From Chromohalobacter israelensis (GTDB taxonomy: Bacteria > Pseudomonadota > Gammaproteobacteria > Pseudomonadales > Halomonadaceae), in the NCBI GenBank assembly GCA_000761475.1, contig JQNW01000005.1:248001-312000 (forward strand): a stretch of DNA of 64,000 nt, written 5' to 3'. This document shows positions 28,271 through 37,060 of the stretch, one piece after another (within the stretch, counting starts at the first letter, position 1; each line of letters begins with the position of its first letter). The notes under the pieces are model-generated. The model ran no database searches and was not told the DNA's origin. It saw only the letters and a program-made list of their open reading frames with translations. The position numbers and the translations under genes were made by a program.

Positions 28271-28293
28271 TGGGCTTTCACAAGTGAGCCCAT
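28271..28293. repeat. long imperfect hairpin
   Basis: GATGGGCTTTCAC pairs with GTGAGCCCATC around an AA loop, leaving a two-base TT bulge. It lies 25 bases from the hairpin at 28221-28245. Confidence 0.65.
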
Positions 28294-28606
28294 CATGGCC
28301 AAGTAACCCATCCTTGTAGACCCTGTTATGTGCCTAGTGAATCTCCCTATAATACTTACCCGTCAGTGACGCATGTCAAAATCCCAGGGAAACCCTATCC
28401 CTGGATATGCCAATCGCCCCAGTTTCCTGGCGAATGAGGTGTCACTCACTTTTCCGGGAAATTCCGTTTTCGATCCGTACAAGACACCGCGACGCGATGA
28501 CGTCACGGTTTCGCTGCACCTCATCTCACAGCGATGTAAAACATTACGTCGTCCCGACTCGTCATCCTGGAATCCATCGGGCGGATGTTCTGAAACATGT
28601 TCAGGA

Positions 28607-28638
28607 AGCCGGCGGAGGCCGCAAACCCCGGCTTTTTT
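28607..28638 (+). terminator. probable rho-independent terminator
   Basis: AGCCGG (28607-28612) pairs with CCGGCT (28628-28633), with additional GC pairing in the loop, and is followed by a T-run. Confidence 0.55.
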
Positions 28639-28792
28639 CCGTAGCTGACGTATACCCCGATGATCCAGCGGGTGTGTCGCCCAGGATTCTGCCCGTTGTC
28701 GATTCAACCGAATCTTAAACCTGTACTACCTCCTTGAAGCCCCAAACGGACGGCTTCGTTCTCATGTCTTTCCCGATGGAGGAGGTAGTGTC

Positions 28793-29125
28793 ATGTCCAT
28801 GTCTTGTCCCAGCTGTAGCGCGTCGCGGGTGGTGTCGCGCCATCATGGGCGAAAGGTAGGAGGCTCCACGGGGGCGGTGGCCGGTACCGCTAGTGGAGCA
28901 GCCGGTGCCTGGAGTGGCGCCGAGGCCGGTGCCCTGGTGGGCGCAGTCGGTGGTCCGGTAGGGATCGCCGTCGGCAGCATCGCCGGAGCAGTCTTTGGTG
29001 GACTGATCGGCGGCACCGCGGGTGGCGTCGCCGGGGCTCGTCTGGGTAGCGAGCTGGACAACCAGATGCTCGACAATCTCGAGTGCCGCGCTTGCGGCCA
29101 TACCTTTCGCCCCCACGTCGACTGA
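28793..29125 (+). CDS. glycine-zipper protein with terminal zinc-ribbon cysteines
   Basis: 110 residues. An N-terminal CxxC (SCPSCSASRV) and a C-terminal CxxC (LECRACGHTF) could together form a zinc ribbon. Between them is a long Gly/Ala-rich segment (residues about 28-88, repeated GGxxG and AGAxxG) that looks like a glycine-zipper membrane region. GGAGGAGG lies nine bases upstream of the first ATG; the ATG two codons later is equally possible. I do not know the function. It begins the DUF932/ERF/YqaJ block of the element and may be a membrane-associated accessory protein. Confidence 0.7.
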   Translation: MSMSCPSCSASRVVSRHHGRKVGGSTGAVAGTASGAAGAWSGAEAGALVGAVGGPVGIAVGSIAGAVFGGLIGGTAGGVAGARLGSELDNQMLDNLECRACGHTFRPHVD

Positions 29126-29205
29126 TCCCTCATTACAAGCTCTCGCGCCTCCATCACTGCTTTGGTGGTGGCCCCTCGAATCTCTTTCTCAACATGCTCA
29201 CGGTT

Positions 29206-29231
29206 GGCCCGCTTTCTTTGGAGAGCGGGCC
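29206..29231 (+). repeat. hairpin upstream of the DUF932 gene
   Basis: GGCCCGCT (29206-29213) pairs with AGCGGGCC (29224-29231) around a 10-base loop. It is followed by TATGCCGTG (29234-29242), a 9-mer that recurs near hairpins at 31.5 and 32.5 kb. Confidence 0.65.
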
Positions 29232-29350
29232 GTTATGCCGTGTTCGTCTCTCAAGGAGCTATAGCTATGGCACATCAAATCGAACACATGGCTTACGTCG
29301 GTGACACCCCCTGGCATGGGCTGGGACAGCAACTGTCTCGTCATCAACCA

Positions 29351-30583
29351 CTAGGGAAACGCTGCATAAATCCCGCCGCAGCTGCCTGATCGCCATCGGC
29401 GGGGTAGAATCTGGCTACCCTGTCACCACCTGACCGAGCTACCCGATGAAGCAGATCTCGTTCGCCCAAGCCGAATACCAGAACAAGAAAAAGGTGACCC
29501 GCCGCGAGCGGTTCCTGACCCAGATGGAGGCGCTGGTGCCTTGGCAACGGCTCATCGACGCGCTGTCGCCGTCTTACTTCCCGAACGCAACGGGCAAGCG
29601 CGGCCGTCCGCCCATCGGCCTGGAGCGCATGCTGCGGATCTACTTCCTGCAGCAGTGGTATGCGCTCGCCGACGAGGCACTTGAAGATGCTATCTACGAT
29701 AGCCAGGCGATGCGCGACTTCGTGGGTGTCGACTTGACCATCGAGAGCGTGCCGGACGCGACCACGCTGCTGCGTTTCCGCCACTTGCTGGAGAAGCATG
29801 CCCTGACCCAGCGGATCTTCGAGGAGATCAACGCCCACCTGGCCGAGAAAGGGTTATTCATGCGCGAGGGCACGATCGTCGACGCCACCATCGTGGCGGC
29901 CGCCCCTTCCACCAAGAACAAGATCAAGCAGCGCGATCCAGAGATGAAACAGACCAAGAAGGGCAACCAGTGGTACTTCGGGATGAAGGCCCATATCGGC
30001 GTCGATGCCGTCACCGGACTGACTCACAGCGTCGCCGCGACCTCGGCCAACGTTGCCGATGTCACCATGGCCGGCGCTCTGGTCCGGGAGGATGACAAAC
30101 GGGTATACGGCGATGCGGGCTACACCGGCATGTGGAAACATCTCGACGAAGAGAAGGATGCTCCGGATTCCAAATGCTGCGTGGCCGCCAAGCGCGGCGC
30201 CATCAAGAAGATGGACGGCAGCCCCATGAAAACGCTGCTGCTGGCATTCGAAAAGGCCAAGGCCAGCATCCGTGCCAAGGTCGAGCACCCGTTTCATGTC
30301 ATCAAGAACCTCTTCGGCTACCGCAAAACGCGCTACAAGGGGCTGGCCAAGAACCAGGCGCAACTCTTCAGCCTGTTCGGGCTGGCCAACCTGGTGCTGG
30401 CGACACGATGCGAGGGCCAAGTTGATGGGGCCAGTGCGCCTTGAATCTGCCCTGCCAGCCGGATAATCCGCCTGGCAGGGAAACGGCCCCCCTGAGGTGG
30501 TCAGAAAATGATCGCTGACGCGATGGTTGTGCCACTCTGAGCCCTTCAACCGCTCAGAGACGAATTGATCAGCGATTCCCTAG
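29351..30583. mobile_element. IS5-family insertion sequence with CTAG target duplication
   Basis: The element spans 29355-30579 (1,225 bp). Its ends are GGAAACGCTGCATAAATC and, read inward from the right, GGAATCGCTGATCAATTC. It is flanked by CTAG (29351-29354, 30580-30583), the 4-bp CTAR duplication typical of IS5 relatives. It encodes one transposase and splits the DUF932 gene. Confidence 0.88.
29446..30444 (+). CDS. IS5-family transposase
   Basis: 332 residues: N-terminal domain (FAQAEYQNKKKVTRRERFLT), then a DDE core with Asp in EGTIVDATIV, Asp in VYGDAGYTG and Glu in AKVEHPFHVIKNLFGYRKTR (the Y-(2)-R-(3)-E-type block reads as VEHPFHVIK). The sequence appears intact. It belongs to the IS5 subgroup whose proteins start MKQxSF. 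Confidence 0.9.
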   Translation: MKQISFAQAEYQNKKKVTRRERFLTQMEALVPWQRLIDALSPSYFPNATGKRGRPPIGLERMLRIYFLQQWYALADEALEDAIYDSQAMRDFVGVDLTIESVPDATTLLRFRHLLEKHALTQRIFEEINAHLAEKGLFMREGTIVDATIVAAAPSTKNKIKQRDPEMKQTKKGNQWYFGMKAHIGVDAVTGLTHSVAATSANVADVTMAGALVREDDKRVYGDAGYTGMWKHLDEEKDAPDSKCCVAAKRGAIKKMDGSPMKTLLLAFEKAKASIRAKVEHPFHVIKNLFGYRKTRYKGLAKNQAQLFSLFGLANLVLATRCEGQVDGASAP

Positions 30584-31513
30584 AGGTCTGGCGGCAGCAA
30601 GCTGGCATGGACTGGCACATTGATGAATCCCCGGTGCGTTTCATTGCCGATGGCGCGGGCCACCTGGGAAGCATCCACTCTTTCCCGGAGCAGAAGGTGC
30701 TCTACCGCTCCGATACCAAGGATCCGCTGTCGGTCGTCTCCCAGCGTTACAAGGTGGTGCAGCCGGAAGAGGTGCTGGAGTTCTACCGTGATCTGACCGA
30801 ATACGCGGGTTATGAGCTCGAGACCGCCGGGGTGCTCAAGGGCGGTCGCAAGTTCTGGGCACTGGCCCGCAGCGGCCTGGGTGCCGCCCTGAAGGGGCAG
30901 GACCAGGTCAACGATTACCTGCTGTTGGCGACGTCCTGCGATGGCTCTCTGGCCACCGTCGCTATGCCGACCTCGGTGCGGGTGGTCTGCAACAACACTC
31001 TGTCCATCGCCGTGGACGGCATGTCGCAAGGAGTGAAGGTGCCGCACAGCACTGAGTTTCGGCCGCAGCTGGTCAAGCAGCAGCTGGGTATCTCCGTGTC
31101 CCAGTGGGACGACTTCATGTATCGCCTGAAGACCCTGGCCGAGCGCAAGGTTAGCCAGGAGGAGGCGAGGACCTACTTCCAGTCGGTGATCTGCAACGCC
31201 GAGGCGCCGCTGGAGGATCCGTCCAAGCTGCCCAACGTTCGCGCCCTCAACCGCGTCCAGAAGCTCTATCAGGGTGAAGGGCGGGGCTCTCGGCTGTGCA
31301 CGGCGCAAGGCACCGCCTGGGGGCTACTCAACGCGGTCACCGAGTACGTGGATCACGAGAAGCGCGCCCGTAGCAACGACTATCGCATGGACTCCGCCTG
31401 GTTCGGCCAGGGCGCCGGCCTCAAGGACAAAGCGTTAGAGTCCGCCCTTGCGCTGGTGGCCTGAACGGGGTCCTAAGCTCTCCCTACCTCGCCTTTTCCC
31501 TACCACGGCATAG

Positions 31514-31543
31514 CGCCCGGCCCCTCAAAGGCCGGGCGTTTTT
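31514..31543 (+). terminator. strong rho-independent terminator after the DUF932 gene
   Basis: CGCCCGGCC (31514-31522) pairs perfectly with GGCCGGGCG (31530-31538), followed by TTTTT. The ribosome site of the next gene begins seven bases after the T-run, so it may be read through or act as an attenuator. Confidence 0.8.
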
Positions 31544-31559
31544 GTTTTTGGAGGTACCG

Positions 31560-31745
31560 ATGCAACCGCTCATGACATTCGAGATCTGCCATGCCCTGAC
31601 CCAGCTGACGCGTCAGTTGCTGGAGGCTCGCGAGCAATCGACCGAGACCCACGTGCTGGCCAAGGGCCAGGTCTATCGCGTGGCCGTGTCCCTGGAGCCG
31701 GTCCCGACCGAGGAGCTCCCTGAAGTCATCCAACGCTATCGATAA
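31560..31745 (+). CDS. small protein of unknown function
   Basis: 61 residues starting at ATG 31560, with GAGG five bases upstream. It is mostly helical in appearance (TFEICHALTQLTRQLLEARE), with a basic C-terminus and no recognised domain. It lies 11 bases before the ERF annealase gene in the same direction, so it is probably co-transcribed and may assist recombination. Confidence 0.6.
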   Translation: MQPLMTFEICHALTQLTRQLLEAREQSTETHVLAKGQVYRVAVSLEPVPTEELPEVIQRYR

Positions 31746-31756
31746 CGGAGGCCATC

Positions 31757-32494
31757 ATGGCAACCCACATTCATCCCAAGACCGCCGAGCAGGCACCGAT
31801 CGCTCAAACCACCCAGGACAGCACCGCGATTATCCAGGTGATCGAGCGGGCCGCCCTCAATCCCGAGGTCGACATCGACAAGATGGAGCGCCTGCTGCAA
31901 ATGCAGGAGCGGGTGCTCGACCGGCAGGCGCTGATGGCCTATAGCGCCGCCATGGCGGCCATGCAGACTGAGCTGCCGAGCATCGCCGAACGCGGCAAGA
32001 CTAACAACGGCCACTACGCCACCCTCGAGGACATCGTCGATACCGTGCGGCCGATCATGAAGAAGCACGGCTTCGCGGTGAGCTTCCGTATTCAGACCCA
32101 GGAACGCGGCATTCAGGTGACCGGCGTGCTGATGCACCAGGACGGTCATCGTGAAGAAACCAGCATGCTGTTGCCGGCCGATACCAGCGGCAGCAAGAAC
32201 GCCGTGCAGGCCTTCGGCTCCTCCACCAGCTACGGCAAGCGCTACATACTTTGCGCCCTGCTTAACATCACTACCCGCGGCCAGGATGACAACGGTCACG
32301 CCGCCGCCCCGGTCAAGCTGGTCACCCCCTTCCAGGCCGGACAGATCCGGCAGCTGATCGCCGCCTGTCCCCCGGCGACTCAGGAATGGTTCGTCGGCAA
32401 GTACGCCGAGGCCGAGCAGGTACCGCGCAGCGACTTCGACAAGCTGCGTGCCTCCCTGCAGAAGCGGGCGCAGCCCAACCATCAACATCACTGA
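31757..32494 (+). CDS. ERF-family single-strand annealing recombinase
   Basis: 245 residues. The ERF signature is clear: AYSAAMAAMQTELPSIAERG, then NNGHYATLEDIVDTVRPIMK, and TSYGKRYILCALLNI. ERF proteins anneal complementary single strands during phage or element recombination. The C-terminal part (from about residue 185) is likely the oligomerisation/accessory region. It is followed by a YqaJ exonuclease, the usual annealase-exonuclease pairing. Confidence 0.9.
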   Translation: MATHIHPKTAEQAPIAQTTQDSTAIIQVIERAALNPEVDIDKMERLLQMQERVLDRQALMAYSAAMAAMQTELPSIAERGKTNNGHYATLEDIVDTVRPIMKKHGFAVSFRIQTQERGIQVTGVLMHQDGHREETSMLLPADTSGSKNAVQAFGSSTSYGKRYILCALLNITTRGQDDNGHAAAPVKLVTPFQAGQIRQLIAACPPATQEWFVGKYAEAEQVPRSDFDKLRASLQKRAQPNHQHH

Positions 32495-32495
32495 C

Positions 32496-32524
32496 CGGCC
32501 GGCGAGGGGCCTCCCCTCTCTGGC
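32496..32524 (+). repeat. hairpin between erf and yqaJ
   Basis: GGCCGGCGAGGGG and CCCCTCTCTGGCC pair around CCT with two mismatches. TATGCCGTG follows at 32526-32534, as at 29234, and CACGGCATA (its complement) precedes the hairpin at 31504-31512. Confidence 0.6.
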
Positions 32525-32554
32525 CTATGCCGTGTCATCGAGAAGGAGATCGTC

Positions 32555-33166
32555 ATGCAGATCCTGACACTGGAACAGGGCACGCCCGAGTGGCATGCCG
32601 CCCGTCTCGGCATCGTCACCATGTCCGAGCTGAAGACTCTGCTGGTCAAGGGCAAGGGGCCGGGAGGCTTCGGTACCGGTGCGATGAGCTACATGCATCA
32701 GCTGATCGGCGAGCGCATCACCGGCGAGCCCTCCGATGCCTTCCAGGGCAACGCTCACACCCAGCGCGGTCATGAGCTGGAACCCGTGGCCCGGGAGCTC
32801 TATCACGAGGCCGCCGGCCTGCCCCAACTGGAGCAGGTCGGCATCATCCTCAACCACGGGGTGGGCTACTCGCCCGACTGCCTGGTCGACAGCAATGGCC
32901 TGGTCGAAATCAAGACCAAGCTGCCCAAGTACCAGATCGAGCTATTGCTGGCCGACGAGCTGCCCCAGGAGCACGTCGCTCAGTGCCAAGGCGGGCTGTG
33001 GGTCAGCGAGCGGGAGTGGATCGACTTCGTCAGCTACTGGCCGGGCATGCCGCTGTTCGTGAAGCGTGCCTACCGGGACGAGACGATGATCCGCACCATT
33101 GCCAAGCGGGTTGAGGCCTTCTACGAGGAGCTTGATCGTCGCATGGCCATGGTCATGGCGGCCTGA
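32555..33166 (+). CDS. YqaJ-type viral recombinase (lambda-exonuclease fold)
   Basis: 203 residues. Motifs of the lambda-exo/YqaJ nuclease are visible: TPEWHAARLGIVTMSELK, RGHELEPVARELY with the catalytic Glu, SPDCLVDSNGLVEIKTKLPK with Asp, Glu and Lys of the PD-(D/E)xK site, and VAQCQGGLWV. It resects double-stranded DNA 5' to 3' and loads the ERF annealase. AAGGAG is six bases before the ATG. Confidence 0.9.
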   Translation: MQILTLEQGTPEWHAARLGIVTMSELKTLLVKGKGPGGFGTGAMSYMHQLIGERITGEPSDAFQGNAHTQRGHELEPVARELYHEAAGLPQLEQVGIILNHGVGYSPDCLVDSNGLVEIKTKLPKYQIELLLADELPQEHVAQCQGGLWVSEREWIDFVSYWPGMPLFVKRAYRDETMIRTIAKRVEAFYEELDRRMAMVMAA

Positions 33167-33268
33167 TGCCTGATGAAAACCTGGTGGATTTACACACCTA
33201 GTGGTTGGCAGTGAGGAGGTAGTGTCCTTCGCTGAGAGGGGATGCCGTTGAAAAAATAACATGATAAT

Positions 33269-33304
33269 GCCGACACAGCTTCCTGCTTAGGAAGCTGTGT
33301 CGGC
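33269..33304. terminator. perfect 16-bp hairpin between convergent genes
   Basis: GCCGACACAGCTTCCT (33269-33284), loop GCTT, AGGAAGCTGTGTCGGC (33289-33304). A T-run follows 12 bases later on the plus strand (33318-33325), and an A-run (33251-33256) precedes it, giving a T-run for leftward transcripts. It lies between yqaJ and alpA, so it is a probable bidirectional terminator, though unusually long. Confidence 0.7.
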
Positions 33305-33379
33305 TGGTGGAGCGGTATTTTTTTAGTCGGCGGGAATGTTGCGGCTAGGTGGAATGACGAGCGTGTTTTTTTACCCTGT

Positions 33380-33565
33380 TTATGCAAGGTCTCTTTCGGC
33401 TATTTTTTCTAGGATCCAGTCCTGAATTTCTTCCTCTACCCAGGCGACATTTCTTTCTCCCAAGGATACTGGTTTTGGGAATCTTTCTTCGGAAATGTAT
33501 TTGTAAATGGTGGAGCGTGCAAGACCTGTAAGGCTGGTGACATCTTTAAGCTTGATTAGTCTCAT
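33380..33565 (-). CDS. AlpA-family excisionase/regulator
   Basis: 61 residues. The whole protein is an AlpA-type winged helix: KDVTSLTGLARSTIYKYI as the DNA-binding helix pair and ERFPKPVSLGERNVAWVEEE as the wing. AlpA proteins activate the integrase or excise P4-like islands. It lies 61 bases from the integrase on the same strand. Confidence 0.88.
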   Translation of the reverse strand: MRLIKLKDVTSLTGLARSTIYKYISEERFPKPVSLGERNVAWVEEEIQDWILEKIAERDLA

Positions 33566-33626
33566 GGCGCTTTCTCCAAAATTGGCTCATGAGATGTTGT
33601 TGGTGTGTAGAAATTTACGTTGTGAG

Positions 33627-34847
33627 TTAGGGAAGATTTATTGCAGGGCCAAGAAGGTTTGCGACCTTGATAATCGCTTCTTTTCGCTCGTCGAAGTAGT
33701 CGTAACGGTCGTAGATGCCTTCGACGCCCTTGAGCTTGTGATTCAAGCAACGCTCCGCGACATGCCCCGGTACACCAACCGCAGCGAGTAAGCTGCGGCA
33801 GGTGCGGCGCAGATCATGCACAGTAAACTCGGTGATATCGCCCATCCGGTTCTCTGGTTGCGGCTTCTTGCCAGGCTCCTTGCCAAATAGCTTGGCAATG
33901 GCACGATTCAGCGTGTCTTTGCCCATGTGGGCCCGCTTACTGCTGCGGCGATTAGGAAAGACATAGTCCGAGCCGCAGGCACGGATCTTGAGCTCTTCCA
34001 GCCAGCCGATGGTTTGCGGTGGGAGGGGAATGACGATCCCGGCGCCTGTCTTGCTGCGCTCACCGCTCAGGTTCCACCGGCCGTTCTTCAGGTCAAATTC
34101 TGACCACTGGGCTTCGGTAAGTTCGGTCTTACGTACCCCCAGGACGAGCAGTAGCGCGCAGGCGAGGTAGTTGTCGCGGCTGAAGCTGTCGCTATTGTCT
34201 CTGAAGGCTTGGAAAACGTTGCGAATCTCATCGAGGCTCAAAACCCTATCGCGGCTTTTCTCAATACCGCCTGCGTCGTTGACGTTGAAGGCTGATGCTG
34301 GGTTGTAGGTTAAAATTCCCAGTTTTATGGCGTGGTTGAACATCTGTTTAAGATACATCAGTGTGTCATTAGCTATTGTCGGCCTACCACTATTTGTTAC
34401 TCGTCTAATTATTTCACGGATATCAATTGGGGTGACAGCATCCAGCGATCTACCCCCGATGAGGGGCGCCACTTCTTTTTTGTATATCCGCTTTGGAATA
34501 GCTGGGTGCTTGAGTCTTCTCTCTAGCTCCGGGTACCAGTCAGCAAACAGGTCCTCCACTGTCCTGATCAAGGCCTGGCTATCGCGTTTGCGTTCCTCGA
34601 TGGGGTCAAGGCCTTCGCGTATAGACTTCTGGTTTTCAACCGCTTTCGTCCGAGCCTCGGCGAGAGAGAGGTGGGCATGTTTGCCCAGCGTCATCTCACG
34701 CCGCTTGCCAAACAGCGTGTATCGCAACATCCAGTAAGGAGTTCCTTTCCTCGGTATCATCAGGTACAGACCGTTGCCGTCGCTGTAGCGCCCTGCTTTA
34801 CCCTCCTTGACAAGCGACTGGCTCTTCTTGGCGGTAAGGCTTCCCAT
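33627..34847 (-). CDS. tyrosine-type integrase (P4/CP4-57 family, DUF4102)
   Basis: 406 residues: an N-terminal DUF4102 domain (GRYSDGNGLYLMIPRKGTPY), a core-binding domain (about residues 95-180), and a catalytic domain. Catalytic residues are Arg in LGVRKTELTEAQW, the His-x-x-Arg pair in HDLRRTCRSLL, His in CLNHKL and the nucleophilic Tyr in IYDRYDYF. It integrates the element at a specific attachment site, here presumably between it and yicC. AGGAAAT-type ribosome site precedes the ATG. Confidence 0.92.
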   Translation of the reverse strand: MGSLTAKKSQSLVKEGKAGRYSDGNGLYLMIPRKGTPYWMLRYTLFGKRREMTLGKHAHLSLAEARTKAVENQKSIREGLDPIEERKRDSQALIRTVEDLFADWYPELERRLKHPAIPKRIYKKEVAPLIGGRSLDAVTPIDIREIIRRVTNSGRPTIANDTLMYLKQMFNHAIKLGILTYNPASAFNVNDAGGIEKSRDRVLSLDEIRNVFQAFRDNSDSFSRDNYLACALLLVLGVRKTELTEAQWSEFDLKNGRWNLSGERSKTGAGIVIPLPPQTIGWLEELKIRACGSDYVFPNRRSSKRAHMGKDTLNRAIAKLFGKEPGKKPQPENRMGDITEFTVHDLRRTCRSLLAAVGVPGHVAERCLNHKLKGVEGIYDRYDYFDERKEAIIKVANLLGPAINLP

Positions 34848-35222
34848 TATTTCCTCTCGTCCCCCGTTGAAAATAAAACAAACGACCGTTTGATAGCTGC
34901 TCGGGCTAGGCTTGGGCTAGATAGGCGGCTCAATGTCATATGAGCTCGTCACTGGCGCCCAGTGGACCTTTTTGCAACGGCATTTAGAGTGCCAGCGGGC
35001 ACCTCCCCCACTTTCTCCCGGTCATGCACTCGGATCGACATGGTTGGGGAGTATCTGTAAGGGTATGTGTCGGAGGGAGGAGAGGCAATGCTTTTTCTCC
35101 CCGGATTACTCCCCGATATGATCTGGATTTCCGGAGGGGTTGGTGGACCTTGGTGGACTTCTTATGTCTTTTTTTCTTTGAAAAACAATAGTTTAATGGT
35201 TTTTGATGGCCTTTGGTGGATG
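34848..35222. other. integrase upstream region and presumed attachment side of the element
   Basis: No gene supported. It holds three copies of TTGGTGGA (35140-35147, 35150-35157, 35213-35220), the last abutting the yicC stop codon. One of these or the adjoining sequence is a reasonable candidate for the attachment core. The sequence between 35,160 and 35,210 is AT-rich. The matching half-site would be at the left end of the element, possibly outside the window. Confidence 0.45.
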
Positions 35223-36086
35223 CTACTCGATATTCTGGATCTGCTCGCGCATCTGTTCGATCAGCACCTTCAGCTCCACCGCGCAGCGGGTGGTATCGGC
35301 GACGATGGACTTCGAGGAGAGGGTGTTGGCTTCGCGGTTGAGTTCCTGCATCAGGAAGTCGAGGCGGCGGCCGATGGGGCCTTTTTGCCTGAGTTGACGC
35401 TCGACTTCGGCCACGTGCGTCTCGAGACGATCGAGCTCCTCGGCGACGTCGGCCTTCTGGGCGAGCAGGGCGATTTCGGTCTCGAGACGTTGCGGGTCGA
35501 GTTCGGCCTTGAAAGCGTTCAGGCGATCGGCCAGCTGCTGGCGCTGGTTGTCCAGAATGGCGGGCAGGTGCGCACGAACTTCGGCCACCAGATCGCGGAT
35601 GCCGGCCAGCCGTTCGCGAATCAAGGCCGCGAGACGCTCGCCTTCGCGGGCACGGCCGGCGGTCAGGTCGTCCAGTGCGGCATCGAAAAGTGCGTGCGCG
35701 GCATGCTGGACACGCTCAAGGTCGAGTCCGTCGCTTTCGAGCACGCCGGGGTGATCGAGCAGCGCCAAGGCATCGGGCATGGCGGCGTCGGGGATCTGCT
35801 CGCGGACACGTCCGAGGGCCTGGGCCAGGGTGGCCAGGCGCGTCTCGTTGACGCTGAGCGTGGCGTCGTCGTGGGCCGGATCGAAACGCAGCGTACATTC
35901 CACCTTGCCGCGCGAGAGACGCTTGCGCAGCGCCTCCCGATAGGCGGGCTCGAGATCACGAAGGCTGTCCGGCAGGCGGAAGTGCGGTTCCAGATAGCGC
36001 TGATTCACCGAACGCAGCTCGAGCTGCAAGCTGCCCCATTCGGCGTCCTGCGTCTGCCGGGTGAAGGCGGTCATGCTGTACGCCAT
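35223..36086 (-). CDS. yicC: YicC-family endoribonuclease
   Basis: 287 residues with the N-terminal YicC motif MAYSMTAFTRQTQ, LELRSVNQRYLEPHFRLP, and the C-terminal DUF1732 block (VEEL-type helices, FLMQELNREANTLSSKS). YicC proteins are stress-related endoribonucleases, with roles in small RNA turnover. AGGAG is six bases before the ATG. The gene is divergent from rph, as in enterics. It is the first core gene after the integrated element. Confidence 0.93.
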   Translation of the reverse strand: MAYSMTAFTRQTQDAEWGSLQLELRSVNQRYLEPHFRLPDSLRDLEPAYREALRKRLSRGKVECTLRFDPAHDDATLSVNETRLATLAQALGRVREQIPDAAMPDALALLDHPGVLESDGLDLERVQHAAHALFDAALDDLTAGRAREGERLAALIRERLAGIRDLVAEVRAHLPAILDNQRQQLADRLNAFKAELDPQRLETEIALLAQKADVAEELDRLETHVAEVERQLRQKGPIGRRLDFLMQELNREANTLSSKSIVADTTRCAVELKVLIEQMREQIQNIE

Positions 36087-36281
36087 GCGATTCTCCTGCG
36101 CGGTATGTGGCCAATCTCACTCAATTCTGCAGTCTAACCGATTCCCGGTCCGCGTGAGGCCCGCTTGGGTGTAGAATGCGTGGATCGTCGCGGCATGGCC
36201 GTGACTGGACGTCTCGCTCCTGGGTCTTGCGATCCGGGGCTTTTGAAGTGAGTGTTTCGACCGACGATGCAGAGAGGTGGT

Positions 36282-37004
36282 ATGCGCCCGAGTGGACGAC
36301 AGCCCGACCAACCCCGCGAGATCACCCTGGAACGGGGCTACACGCGCCATGCGGAAGGGTCCGTACTGGTGAGCTTCGGCGATACCAAGGTGCTGTGTAA
36401 CGCCAGTGTGGAAGCCGGCGTGCCGCGTTGGTTGCGTGGCAAGCAGCAAGGGTGGATCACCGCCGAATACGGCATGCTGCCGCGCGCGACTCACACCCGT
36501 GGCGGACGCGAAGCCACGCGCGGCAAGCAAGGTGGCCGTACGCTGGAGATCCAGCGCTTGATCGGTCGCTCGCTGCGCACCGTGGTGGATCTCAAGAAGC
36601 TGGGCGAATTCACGATCACCGTGGATTGCGACGTGATCCAGGCCGATGGCGGCACGCGCACGGCGTCGATCACCGGCGGTTGCGTGGCGCTGGTGGATGC
36701 CATCCATCACTTGCAGCGCGAGAAGCTGATCAAGAAGGATCCCTTCAAGCAGCTGGTGAGCTCGGTGTCGGTGGGTATCTTCAAGGGACAGCCGGTCGTC
36801 GACCTGGACTATCCCGAGGACAGCACGGCGGGTACCGACATGAACGTGGTGATGGCCGAGGATGGTGGCCTGATCGAGGTGCAGGGCACTGCCGAAACGG
36901 CGACGTTCACCCGTCAGGAGCTCAATGCGATGCTGGACCTGGCCGAAGGCGCCGGGCGTCAGCTGTTCGCGCATCAGCGCGAGGCACTGGGTTTTCGTGA
37001 CTGA
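36282..37004 (+). CDS. rph: ribonuclease PH
   Basis: 240 residues. Start [20 protein letters not shown] is diagnostic of RNase PH, as are [19 protein letters not shown], the phosphate site [16 protein letters not shown], and [19 protein letters not shown]. The enzyme trims tRNA 3' ends by phosphorolysis. I chose ATG 36282 with GAGAGG upstream. It converges on crc across a hairpin. Confidence 0.95.
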   Translation: MRPSGRQPDQPREITLERGYTRHAEGSVLVSFGDTKVLCNASVEAGVPRWLRGKQQGWITAEYGMLPRATHTRGGREATRGKQGGRTLEIQRLIGRSLRTVVDLKKLGEFTITVDCDVIQADGGTRTASITGGCVALVDAIHHLQREKLIKKDPFKQLVSSVSVGIFKGQPVVDLDYPEDSTAGTDMNVVMAEDGGLIEVQGTAETATFTRQELNAMLDLAEGAGRQLFAHQREALGFRD

Positions 37005-37010
37005 AAACGC

Positions 37011-37037
37011 ACGACGCCGGCCAGAGGCCGGCGTCGT
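37011..37037. terminator. hairpin between convergent rph and crc
   Basis: ACGACGCCGGCC (37011-37022), AGA loop, GGCCGGCGTCGT (37026-37037), a perfect 12-bp stem. T-runs are poor on both sides. Confidence 0.6.
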
Positions 37038-37060
37038 CATGGGCGCGGGGACCGGCGACG

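Larger units (their letters stand above)
28029..28792. other. hairpin-rich intergenic stretch upstream of the Gp2-like gene
   Basis: 764 bases without a gene I can support; frames at 28373-28648 and 28407-28718 are open but show no ribosome site or family signal. It carries hairpins at 28221-28245 (GGAGTGGTC/GACCACTCC), 28271-28293 (GATGGGC-TT-TCAC/GTGAGCCCATC), 28384-28404 (CCAGGGA/TCCCTGG), and a terminator at 28607-28638. The clustering next to a Rep-like gene suggests an origin of replication or transfer. Confidence 0.5.
29267..31464 (+). pseudogene. DUF932 family protein, split by an IS5-family element
   Basis: The gene starts at ATG 29267 (AAGGAG upstream), encodes MAHQIEHMAYVGDTPWHGLG and continues to 29354. 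After removing the insertion (29355-30579) and one CTAG copy it resumes in frame as EVWRQQAGMDWHIDESPVRF and ends at 31464. The rebuilt protein is about 322 residues. DUF932 proteins are common on plasmids, phages and integrative elements beside recombination genes; their role is unknown. The downstream piece keeps most of the domain (FPEQKVLYRSDT, VVSQRYKVVQPEEV, VRVVCNNTL) but has no native start, so it is probably silent. Confidence 0.85.

Noticed and set aside
28363-28718. Open frames on both strands in the hairpin-rich gap
   Set aside because: They have no ribosome site, no recognisable domain, and overlap a terminator and hairpins.
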